From: an uncultured Oscillospiraceae bacterium
GTDB taxonomy: Bacteria > Bacillota > Clostridia > Oscillospirales > Oscillospiraceae
Direction of reading: 5' to 3'
NCBI GenBank assembly: GCA_958423465.1
Contig: CATZRD010000005.1
Location: 27,861-91,860 of the forward strand
DNA: 64,000 bases
In this document: in pieces, positions 16,239 through 22,980 of the stretch
Position numbering within the stretch: the first letter of the stretch is position 1
Layout: each line of letters starts with the position of its first letter
Made by a program: the position numbers and the translations under genes
The notes under the pieces: model-generated
Databases searched by the model: none
What the model was told of the DNA's origin: nothing
The model's input: the letters and a program-made list of their open reading frames with translations, nothing else

Positions 16239-17369
16239 TTATGCGGGGAGGGAGGCGAGGACCGCCTCCAGAGAGTCCAGCTTCCCGGCCTTTTGGGCCG
16301 TGTCCCGGAGGAGGCGGTTCCCCTCGTTCATCGGACCGAAGCCGGTGAGGGGGCAGATCACCCGGCGGCAGCGGTCCATCAGGGCCTCCGCCTGCCGGAG
16401 GGCCTCCGGGCCGATGGGCTGGAAGGGCTTTTCCGACACCACCTGAGCCGCCAGGGCCGAAGCCACCGGAAAGTCCAGGTCGCTTTCCTGGAGGACGCCG
16501 GCGGCGAAGGGGACCCCCTGCCGCTGGAGCCGGCGGTAGACCGGGATGCCGGCCCCACCGCCGCCGATGACAAACACCTCCGGCTGTCCCCGGGGGGCCT
16601 CCAGCTCCAGAGAGCCGAAAAGAGCGTTGTAGCTGCCCCGGGCCGCGCCGTACAGGTCCATGATGTAGTCGGAGGTGAAGATCTCCTCCGGGGGGCCCTG
16701 GCGGTCGATGACGTCCCCCCGGACGCAGACCACGAAGTCGCTGATCTTCTGGGCCAGGTCCAGCTCGTGGAGGGACATGAGCACCGCCAGTTTGCGCTGG
16801 CGGACCATGTCTTTCAGAATCGCCAGCAGCTCCAGCTTATGGCGGATGTCCAGGAAGGAGGTGGGCTCGTCCAGCACCATGACCTCCGGCTCCTGGCACA
16901 GGGCCCGGGCCAGCAGCACCCGCTGGCGCTGGCCGTCGCTGATCCGGGAAAAATCCGCGCCGGCCAGGTCGGCGGCGTGGACCAGCTCCAGACACTGATA
17001 GACCTTCTCCCGGTCCTCCCGGGTCAGGATGCCCAGCCGCCCGGTGTAGGGGTAGCGGCCGGTGGCCGCCACGTCGAAGCAGGTCATCAGCTCCGGGCGG
17101 ACGTGGGCGGTCATGAGCACGCTCATGGAGAGGGACACGTCCCGCTCGGTGAGGCCCGCCATGTCCCGGCCGTCCAGATACACCGCCCCGTGGACCAGGT
17201 CCAGCTGGCGGATGATGCTCTTGAGAATGGTGGATTTTCCCGCCCCGTTGGGGCCGATGAGGGTGACGATCTCCCCCCGGCGCAGCCGCAGGGCGATCTG
17301 GCGGATCAGAGGCTTGCCGTTATAGCCCACGGACAGGTCCTCTGTGCGGAGGCACACCTCGCCCATCAC
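16239..17369 (-). CDS. ABC transporter ATPase, iron-siderophore/B12 class, with extra C-terminal domain
   Basis: Energises the FecCD-type permease encoded just upstream. 376 residues, about 110 more than usual. Residues 1-255 form the ATPase: Walker A GPNGAGKST, Q-loop region, signature in ISDGQRQRVLLARAL (ISDGQ instead of LSGGQ), Walker B VMVLDEPTSFLD, and H-loop SLHELD. Residues about 262-376 form a separate domain beginning EVFVIGGGGAGIPVYRRLQ, which has a Rossmann-like glycine-rich start and contains VICPLTGFGPMNEGN. I do not recognise it; a ligand-sensing role is only a guess. Its ATG overlaps the permease stop by four bases. Last gene of the riboswitch-controlled operon. Confidence 0.9.
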   Translation of the reverse strand: MMGEVCLRTEDLSVGYNGKPLIRQIALRLRRGEIVTLIGPNGAGKSTILKSIIRQLDLVHGAVYLDGRDMAGLTERDVSLSMSVLMTAHVRPELMTCFDVAATGRYPYTGRLGILTREDREKVYQCLELVHAADLAGADFSRISDGQRQRVLLARALCQEPEVMVLDEPTSFLDIRHKLELLAILKDMVRQRKLAVLMSLHELDLAQKISDFVVCVRGDVIDRQGPPEEIFTSDYIMDLYGAARGSYNALFGSLELEAPRGQPEVFVIGGGGAGIPVYRRLQRQGVPFAAGVLQESDLDFPVASALAAQVVSEKPFQPIGPEALRQAEALMDRCRRVICPLTGFGPMNEGNRLLRDTAQKAGKLDSLEAVLASLPA

Positions 17370-18376
17370 CGCTCACCTCCCCTGCCCCGCCGGGAGGCCA
17401 TGAGGTAGATCACGATGGGCGCGCCGAACACGGCGGTGACGGAGCTGATGCTCATGTCCCGGGGGGCGAAGGCCGTGCGGGCGATGAGGTCGCAGAAGAG
17501 GCAGAAGGCCCCGCCGCCCAGAAAGCAGGCGGGAATGATGACCACGGGCTTGGCGGTGCGGAAGAGGGATTTGATGAGGTGGGGCACCGCGATGCCCACA
17601 AAGGAGATGGGGCCGGCAAAGGCGGTGACGGTGGCGGAGAGGATGCTGGAGAGCAATATCAGCTCCAGACGGAACCGCTTGATGTTCACGCCCATGTTCT
17701 GGGCGTAGACCTCCCCCATCTGGTAGGCGCCGATGGGCTTGGACAGCAGAAAGGTGAGGGCCAGCGCCGTAAAGACCACGATGGCCATGAGCCGGATGTC
17801 CCCCCAGGAGTTGCCGGAGAAGCTGCCCAGGGACCAGTTGTGGAGGTTGACGATATCGGCGTCCTCCGCGAAGGTCACCACAAAGTCCGTGATGGCGGAG
17901 CAGATGTAGCCGATCATCACGCCGCTGACCACCAGCATACTCATCTCCTTCACCCGGCGGGAGAGCAGCAGGATAAAGCCCATGGAGAGCATGGAGCCCA
18001 CAAAGGCCCCCAGGATCATGGCCATGGAGTTAAAACGCACCCCCCGGCTCAGAAAGAACACCATCATCAGGGACACTGTCAGCTTGGCCCCGGAGGAGAT
18101 GCCCAGCACGAAGGGCCCGGCGATGGGGTTGGCGAAGAAGGTCTGGAGCAGGAAGCCGGACACGCTGAGCGCGCCCCCCAGAATGGCCGCCGCCAGCAGA
18201 CGGGGCAGCCGGATGCCCCAGATGATCCCGTCGTCAGGGGGACTCATCAGGGTGTCCAGAATCTCCCGGGGGGTGAAGTCCACGCTGCCGGCGTTCAGGT
18301 TCCAGAGCAGCAGGACGAGCAGCAGGGCGATCAGAAAGACGAAGCAGAAGCAGTATCGAATCCGGGTTTTTCTCAT
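17366..18376 (-). CDS. FecCD-family ABC transporter permease (BtuC-like)
   Basis: Membrane channel for corrinoid, haem or siderophore uptake. 336 residues with about nine or ten membrane helices. Family marks include IRLPRLLAAAILGGALSVSGFLLQTFFANPIAGPFVLGISSGA and, near the C-terminus, AGPISFVGIAVPHLIKSL and the loop contacting the ATPase. It fits between a binding-protein gene (12 bases upstream) and an ATPase gene (4-base overlap). A cobalamin riboswitch heads the operon, so a cobalamin precursor or cobalamin itself is the best substrate guess. Confidence 0.93.
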   Translation of the reverse strand: MRKTRIRYCFCFVFLIALLLVLLLWNLNAGSVDFTPREILDTLMSPPDDGIIWGIRLPRLLAAAILGGALSVSGFLLQTFFANPIAGPFVLGISSGAKLTVSLMMVFFLSRGVRFNSMAMILGAFVGSMLSMGFILLLSRRVKEMSMLVVSGVMIGYICSAITDFVVTFAEDADIVNLHNWSLGSFSGNSWGDIRLMAIVVFTALALTFLLSKPIGAYQMGEVYAQNMGVNIKRFRLELILLSSILSATVTAFAGPISFVGIAVPHLIKSLFRTAKPVVIIPACFLGGGAFCLFCDLIARTAFAPRDMSISSVTAVFGAPIVIYLMASRRGRGGER

Positions 18377-18388
18377 AGCGTTCCTCCG

Positions 18389-19573
18389 TCAGGCGAGCCG
18401 GTGCAGGTAGCGCAGGTCCTGGTCCGCCGGGTCCTCCTGGGAGCAGATGGCGTGGAGATCCAGAATCATGTCTCCCACGCCCAGGGACTCCTGGAACATG
18501 CTCTTTCCGGTACACCAGACGTCGCCGTTCTGCACGGCCTTGAAGTTGCCCAGGGAGGCGCTCTTGTCCAGCAGCTCCTCGATGGTGGTCAGATTGGCGT
18601 CGATGGCGCTGTTGTAGATCAGGATGTCCGCGTCCCTGGCGGTGTCGTAAAAGATCTCCATCTGGATGTTCATGGTGGACAGGGCGTTCTCCTCCTCCGT
18701 CAGGTCGTGGAAGGCGTAGACGCCGCCGGCCAGGTCGATGGCCTTGGCGATGTAGTCCCCGCTCTTGCGCACGGTGACGGAGCCGTTGGAGTTGATGGCG
18801 AAGAAGGCCACGGTCCTGCCGGTGTTCTCCTGCTCCAGAATGGGGGCCAGCTGCGTGAGCTGCCGGTCAAAGAAGGCCTCCGCCTCCTCCAGCCGGTCCA
18901 GCAGAACGCCGTAGAGCTTGATCCACTCCATCCGGCCCAGGGGATGGGTCTCGTAGCTGGAGCGCTCCACCAGCACGGGGATGCCGAACCGCTCCAGCTG
19001 CTCCTTCACCTCGGGGTTGTGGTAGACCATGGTGGACATGAGGGCCAGGCCGCAGTCCGAGGATTTGATGAGCTCGTAGTCCGGCGCGCTGTACTTTCCG
19101 GCGTAGAGGATCTTCCCGGCCTCCATGGCCTCGCGGGCCTCGGGGATGTACCAGCCGTCGGCCTGGGTGCCGGACAGGGCGATGGCGTCCAGGGCGTCCA
19201 GCCGCCGGAAGCAGTCCATGGACGACGTGGCCTGTAAGTAGATGTTCCCGATGGGCTGCTGGAGGATCACCACGTCCTCCGGCGTGCCCTGGGGCAGGGG
19301 GGCCTTCTCCGGGACCAGCAGATAGACGTCGCCGTCGATGGTGATGCGGGCGTAGCCGTACTCGCTGAGATCCACAGAAAAGCTCTGGGCGTAGGCAAGG
19401 GCCAAGGGTTCGGCGCCAGGGCCGTCCCACATGGTGTCCCAGCGATAGAGGGCCTGCTCTTCCCGATCCTCCGGGGGCGGCGCGTCCTCCTGGGCGGGCT
19501 CCTGCCCGCCGCAGGCGCACAGGAGGGTCAGCACCGTCAGCAGCAGAGCGGTGAAAGCGGCGTATTTCTTCAT
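18389..19573 (-). CDS. ABC transporter substrate-binding lipoprotein (BtuF/FepB-like)
   Basis: Lipid-anchored receptor outside the membrane that hands substrate to the FecCD permease. 394 residues. Signal peptide with lipobox LLCACGGQE (lipid Cys near 21). Two lobes joined by a helix are suggested by VVILQQPIGNIYLQATSSMDCFRRL, LVERSSYETHPLGRMEWIKLYG, and the C-terminal VWCTGKSMFQESLGVGDMILDL. No cluster of His or Met typical of metal-ion receptors stands out. The start is ATG at 19571-19573 preceded by AAGGAGGGCGC. It follows the first lipoprotein gene of the operon by 11 bases. Confidence 0.88.
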   Translation of the reverse strand: MKKYAAFTALLLTVLTLLCACGGQEPAQEDAPPPEDREEQALYRWDTMWDGPGAEPLALAYAQSFSVDLSEYGYARITIDGDVYLLVPEKAPLPQGTPEDVVILQQPIGNIYLQATSSMDCFRRLDALDAIALSGTQADGWYIPEAREAMEAGKILYAGKYSAPDYELIKSSDCGLALMSTMVYHNPEVKEQLERFGIPVLVERSSYETHPLGRMEWIKLYGVLLDRLEEAEAFFDRQLTQLAPILEQENTGRTVAFFAINSNGSVTVRKSGDYIAKAIDLAGGVYAFHDLTEEENALSTMNIQMEIFYDTARDADILIYNSAIDANLTTIEELLDKSASLGNFKAVQNGDVWCTGKSMFQESLGVGDMILDLHAICSQEDPADQDLRYLHRLA

Positions 19574-19584
19574 AAGCGCCCTCC

Positions 19585-20307
19585 TTACGACTGGGTCAGG
19601 GTGGCGGAGTCGAAGGTCAGGGTGTACGCCACCTCGTGGGGGGTGCTCATGGCCACGGTGTCCGCGATGACGGACAGGGCCTGATCCAGAGCGGCCACGG
19701 GAATCTCAAAGGCGGAGTTCTCCCCGGCGGCGCTGACAAGCTCGTACTTCTCGCCGTCCACCTTCATGTAGTCGTAGTTGGAGCTGCTCCAGACGATGGT
19801 GGCCCACATCTGCCCCCCCTGGCAGCGGAGGGAGCAGGGGGACTCCACGCCGGCCCGGCCGGAGCCGCCCTCCAGGGTCACGGCCACGGTGTAGATCCCG
19901 TCGGCCAGACCGTCGGGCTGCTGTTCCTCCTGGGGCTGTTGTTCCTCCTGAGGAGGCTGCTCCGGCGCCGGATCGGAGGGCTTGGGGTCCTCCGTAGGCT
20001 CGGAGGGACCCTCCGCGGGTTGCTGGGGCTGCTGGCCGTCGGACTGACCGTCATCCGGTGTGGGTTCGGCGGGGGCATCCGCATCCGGCGCAGGTTCGGC
20101 GGGCTGGCTGTCATCCGGCGCAGGGTCCGCGGGGGTGTCTGTATCCGGCGTGGGTTCGGCAGGCTGGACGTCCGGCTGCTGGTCTGTCAGGGCCGGAGAA
20201 TCGGGTTGAGGGGCGTCGCCGCCCCTTTCCCCGCCGCAACCCGCCAGCAGGGACAGGACCATGGCCAGGGCGGCCAGCAGGGCGATCCATTGGCTTCTTT
20301 TTCTCAT
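19585..20307 (-). CDS. Secreted lipoprotein, Pro-rich linker plus domain shared with the CbiK-like protein
   Basis: First gene behind the cobalamin riboswitch. 240 residues. Signal peptide with lipobox LLAGCGGE (lipid Cys near 24), a Pro/Asp/Glu/Gln-rich linker with loose PAEPAPDADAP-type repeats (about residues 30-135), then a compact C-terminal domain of about 105 residues beginning DGIYTVAVTLEGGSG and ending YTLTFDSATL. The same domain organisation closes the nearby CbiK-like protein. The domain contains WSSSNYDYMKVDG and IADTVAMSTPHEV. I cannot name it; an extracellular ligand-binding (haem, corrinoid or metal chelate) domain that feeds the transporter is a reasonable inference. Confidence 0.8.
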   Translation of the reverse strand: MRKRSQWIALLAALAMVLSLLAGCGGERGGDAPQPDSPALTDQQPDVQPAEPTPDTDTPADPAPDDSQPAEPAPDADAPAEPTPDDGQSDGQQPQQPAEGPSEPTEDPKPSDPAPEQPPQEEQQPQEEQQPDGLADGIYTVAVTLEGGSGRAGVESPCSLRCQGGQMWATIVWSSSNYDYMKVDGEKYELVSAAGENSAFEIPVAALDQALSVIADTVAMSTPHEVAYTLTFDSATLTQS

Positions 20308-20324
20308 GAGTAAACTCCTCCTTC

Positions 20325-20358
20325 AAAAGAAAATCGCGGTCACTGAAAAATGACCACG
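20325..20358 (-). terminator. Riboswitch expression-platform terminator
   Basis: Minus-strand arms CGTGGTCA and TGACCGCG (one G-U pair) with an eight-base loop, followed by ATTTTCTTTT. It stands just before the ribosome binding site of the lipoprotein gene and after the cobalamin aptamer, so B12-dependent termination is the expected mechanism (inference). Confidence 0.65.
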
Positions 20359-20439
20359 ACACATGCCGCCCCCAGGGGCGGACGGTACGCGCGACCAAAG
20401 CTCCGTGATCCCGGGCGGCCCAGGGCGCGCCCGCTTTGT

Positions 20440-20600
20440 ACCCGGCAGACGGCAGGTCTCCTGACTCGCGGCTCTCCGCCCGCCTCCGCCTTCCCGGGAA
20501 AGACCCAGTGGCCGCCGTTTTCCGGCATGGAGGCGCGCGCGCCGCATACAGTGACGGGATCGTACAGGCCTCTCACCTGTTTCCCTATTATCCGCCCCGG
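20440..20600 (-). promoter_or_regulatory. Cobalamin riboswitch
   Basis: Minus-strand RNA with the conserved adenosylcobalamin aptamer blocks in order: AATAGGGAAACAGGTG near 20600-20575, CCCGTCACTGT near 20560-20548, a CCACTGGG block near 20510, GGGAAGG near 20490, and the B12 box AGTCAGGAGACCTGCC at 20466-20451. In the ligand-bound state the family turns genes off. It lies downstream of a good promoter and upstream of the lipoprotein, binding protein, permease and ATPase genes, so these form a corrinoid-responsive uptake operon. Ends are approximate. Confidence 0.92.
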
Positions 20601-20668
20601 CCCGGAAGAGGGCTGGCGGCACCGTCTGCTTCGCTATGCAGTTGTGGGCCGCGGAAGCGGCCAGCATT

Positions 20669-20697
20669 AGTATAGCACGGCGGACCGGGAAACGCAA
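20669..20697 (-). promoter_or_regulatory. Promoter of the riboswitch-controlled ABC operon
   Basis: Minus-strand TTGCGT, 17-base spacer, TATACT. The predicted start near 20662 gives a leader of about 355 bases that contains the riboswitch. Confidence 0.65.
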
Positions 20698-20730
20698 CCG
20701 GAATTTCCCTTTTCGGGGGAAAAGGGAAAT

Positions 20731-20763
20731 AAAAAAACACCGCGGAGGGAGGACCCTCCGCGG
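20731..20763 (-). terminator. Terminator after the CbiK-like gene
   Basis: Perfect ten-base arms CCGCGGAGGG and CCCTCCGCGG with a four-base loop, followed on the minus strand by seven T. A second, 11-base perfect hairpin (20703-20730, arms ATTTCCCTTTT and AAAAGGGAAAT) lies next to it. Together they isolate the chelatase gene from the riboswitch operon. Confidence 0.8.
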
Positions 20764-20847
20764 CGCTCTTTCACACGCGTTTTCTGATGGGACGGGCGGC
20801 CCGCGCAGCGAATGCGCTCCGCCCTCCTCCCCGGACCGGGGAGAGGA

Positions 20848-22707
20848 TCACTTCGCCTGAGCGGTGGCGGAGACGAAGGTCAGGGTGCGGTCATACCAGA
20901 CGTCCTTCTTCACGCTGTGGGCGGCGAAGTCCAGGGCCTTGTCCAGGGCCTCCACCGGCAGGGTGAAGGTGGTTTTGCCGTCGGCGGCGGCGCCGTTTAC
21001 CGCGCTCTCAGCCAGGGCGGCCTCAGCGGCGGTGCCCGCGAACATCCTGTCAAAGCTCTCGCTGCCCAGCACCACGTCGGCGGTCATCTTGCCGTCCTTG
21101 ACGGTGAGGGTGCAGCTGTCGATCTTGAACATGGACTGGGCGCAGGTCACCTCGATGGCGTACACGCCGTCCGCCAGAGCCTCGGGCCCGGCGTTCTCCG
21201 GGTTGGGCTCCACGTCGATGCCGGTCTTGTCCAGCTCCACGGCGGCCTTGGCGTGGGCAACCAGCAGATCCTGGATCTCCTTCAGCTCGCCCAGGCCCCG
21301 GACGTCCGCCTGGACGTTCAGCCCGGCAGCGGTAAAGACGGAGTACCAGGATTCGGGATCGCCCGCGTCGGCCATGTCGTTGTTGGCGTGGTCGCCGGCC
21401 ACGATCATCATGGGACGGAGGACCACGTTCTCATACCCGGCGGCCTTCACGGCCTTCACCAGATCCTGGGCGGTAGGCTCGGACTCCACGGTGCCCACGA
21501 AGAAGTTGGCGTGGCCGCCGTCGGTGAGGACCTGCTGCATTTTGGCGTAGACGCCGTTGGAGGCGGCCTCGGTGCCGTGGCCCATGTAGCAGACGGCGGT
21601 CTTGCCGTCCTTGGTGAACTCCGCGGCGGCGCTGACCATGGCCTCGGCCACCTTGGCGAAGTCGTCATCGGTGGTCAGCAGGGGCGCGCCGATCTTAATG
21701 GACTCAAAGTCGGCGGCGCAGCCCTCCAGCTCCTTCACCAGATCGCCGTACTCAAAGCCGTTCATCAGGTGGGTGGGCTGGACCAGCAGCTCCTTCACGC
21801 CGTTGGCCTTGGCCCGCTCCAGGGCCTCGGCGACGTTGTCGATCTTCTCGCCGTCCCGGCGGAGGATGTGGTCGATGATGATGTCGGCGGTAAAGCCCCG
21901 GCGGACGGACCAGCCCTCAAAGGCCTCCTCCAGAGCGCCCTCAATGGCGCCGATGGTGGCTACCCGGCTGTCGTTGTAGCTGGTGCCGAAGCTCACCACC
22001 AGCAGCTCCTTCTCACCGATCTCGTCGCCGTTGCGGGGATCGTCGTGGATGGCGGTGCCGGTGGCGTTGTCATCCAGGTAGCGGCAGAGGATGGCGGCCA
22101 GCTGGGCCCGGGTGGCGGTGCCGGTGGGGAGCAGCTTGCCGTCGGAACCGGAGATGAACTCGCAGGCCACCATCCAGTTCATGTAGTCCTTGGCCCAATC
22201 GGCCACCTTGCCGGCGTCGGGGAAGGCGGAGATGGCGTCGTTGGCGGTGGTCAGAGTCTCCTTGCCCACCTGGTCGGCGGCGAAACGGTTGAGCACCTTG
22301 GCCATGGCCTGGCGCTCAATGGCGGCGTCGGGGGTGAAGGTGGTGTCGGTGGTGCCGCTCACGATACCCTTGTCGCTGGCCCAGACCACGGCGTTCCGGT
22401 ACGCCGCGTCCTCCGCCACGTCGGTGAAGGGGTTCACGGCGGCGGCGGGGATCTCGGGAGAGCCGGCCAGACGGTACAGGGCCTCCACCATGACGGACCG
22501 GGTCACGTTCTCGTTGGGGGCGAAGGCGGTGTCGGTCCTGCCGTCGATGAGCTTCAGCTCGGTGACGCGCTCCACATACTCCGCCGCCCATTCGGGCACG
22601 TCGGTATAGCCCTGAGCCGTCTCTTCCTCCGCCAGGGCGGGGATGGACAGGCCAAGGACCATGACCATTGCCAGCGTCAGCGCCAGCAGCTTATTCCATT
22701 GTTTCAT
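20848..22707 (-). CDS. cbiK: SLH-anchored CbiK-like sirohydrochlorin cobaltochelatase
   Basis: 619 residues in four parts. A signal peptide (MKQWNKLLALTLAMVMVLG, cut after SIPALA), three SLH repeats (about residues 30-215; FTDV, FPDA and YTDV starts) that bind the cell wall, a CbiK domain (about 225-500), and a C-terminal domain of about 110 residues like the one in the nearby lipoprotein. CbiK inserts cobalt into sirohydrochlorin; the chelatase motifs LLVVSFGTSYNDSR, QPTHLMNGFEY and CYMGHGTEAASNG keep the two expected His residues. Export is unusual: most CbiK are cytoplasmic, though periplasmic CbiK is known in Desulfovibrio. A role in surface handling of metal or haem is possible. The ATG at 22705 follows GCAGGAGGAAC; an upstream in-frame ATG lacks a site and would spoil the signal peptide. 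Confidence 0.88.
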   Translation of the reverse strand: MKQWNKLLALTLAMVMVLGLSIPALAEEETAQGYTDVPEWAAEYVERVTELKLIDGRTDTAFAPNENVTRSVMVEALYRLAGSPEIPAAAVNPFTDVAEDAAYRNAVVWASDKGIVSGTTDTTFTPDAAIERQAMAKVLNRFAADQVGKETLTTANDAISAFPDAGKVADWAKDYMNWMVACEFISGSDGKLLPTGTATRAQLAAILCRYLDDNATGTAIHDDPRNGDEIGEKELLVVSFGTSYNDSRVATIGAIEGALEEAFEGWSVRRGFTADIIIDHILRRDGEKIDNVAEALERAKANGVKELLVQPTHLMNGFEYGDLVKELEGCAADFESIKIGAPLLTTDDDFAKVAEAMVSAAAEFTKDGKTAVCYMGHGTEAASNGVYAKMQQVLTDGGHANFFVGTVESEPTAQDLVKAVKAAGYENVVLRPMMIVAGDHANNDMADAGDPESWYSVFTAAGLNVQADVRGLGELKEIQDLLVAHAKAAVELDKTGIDVEPNPENAGPEALADGVYAIEVTCAQSMFKIDSCTLTVKDGKMTADVVLGSESFDRMFAGTAAEAALAESAVNGAAADGKTTFTLPVEALDKALDFAAHSVKKDVWYDRTLTFVSATAQAK

Positions 22708-22826
22708 TGTGGTTTTGTTCCTCCTGCTCTGTTTTCCATTCAGATTTCGCGCGTTCATCAGGCGGCGGTACACGGAAAAGCCCGTTGGAGGTATGGGGCC
22801 CTCTCCGCCGCCTCCGCGCGGAAACT

Positions 22827-22855
22827 ATTATACGCCGGCTTTTGTGGTTTGGCTA
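22827..22855 (-). promoter_or_regulatory. Promoter of the CbiK-like gene
   Basis: Minus-strand TAGCCA, 17-base spacer, perfect TATAAT. The leader is about 115 bases; I see no recognisable riboswitch in it, so this gene may not be controlled by cobalamin directly. Confidence 0.5.
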
Positions 22856-22893
22856 GTCCTATTTTGCGGCTTTGCGCAAATTTTGACAAGCAC

Positions 22894-22922
22894 TTGTCCC
22901 CCGGCGGGAAATGTGGTATGCT
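22894..22922 (+). promoter_or_regulatory. Promoter of pepF
   Basis: TTGTCC, 17-base spacer, TATGCT. An overlapping TTGACA at 22883 has no partner at proper spacing. The leader is about 50 bases, ending in AGGAG before the ATG. Confidence 0.45.
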
Positions 22923-22980
22923 TGGCCCATGACTGTCCCGCCCTGGCGGGAGGCAAGACTGTAAGAATAGGAGAACGCAT

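Noticed and set aside
22708..22826. Second cobalamin riboswitch in the leader of the CbiK-like gene
   Set aside because: The leader has neither a B12 box nor the CCACTG and GGGAAGG blocks; only GC-rich sequence and an ordinary ribosome binding site.
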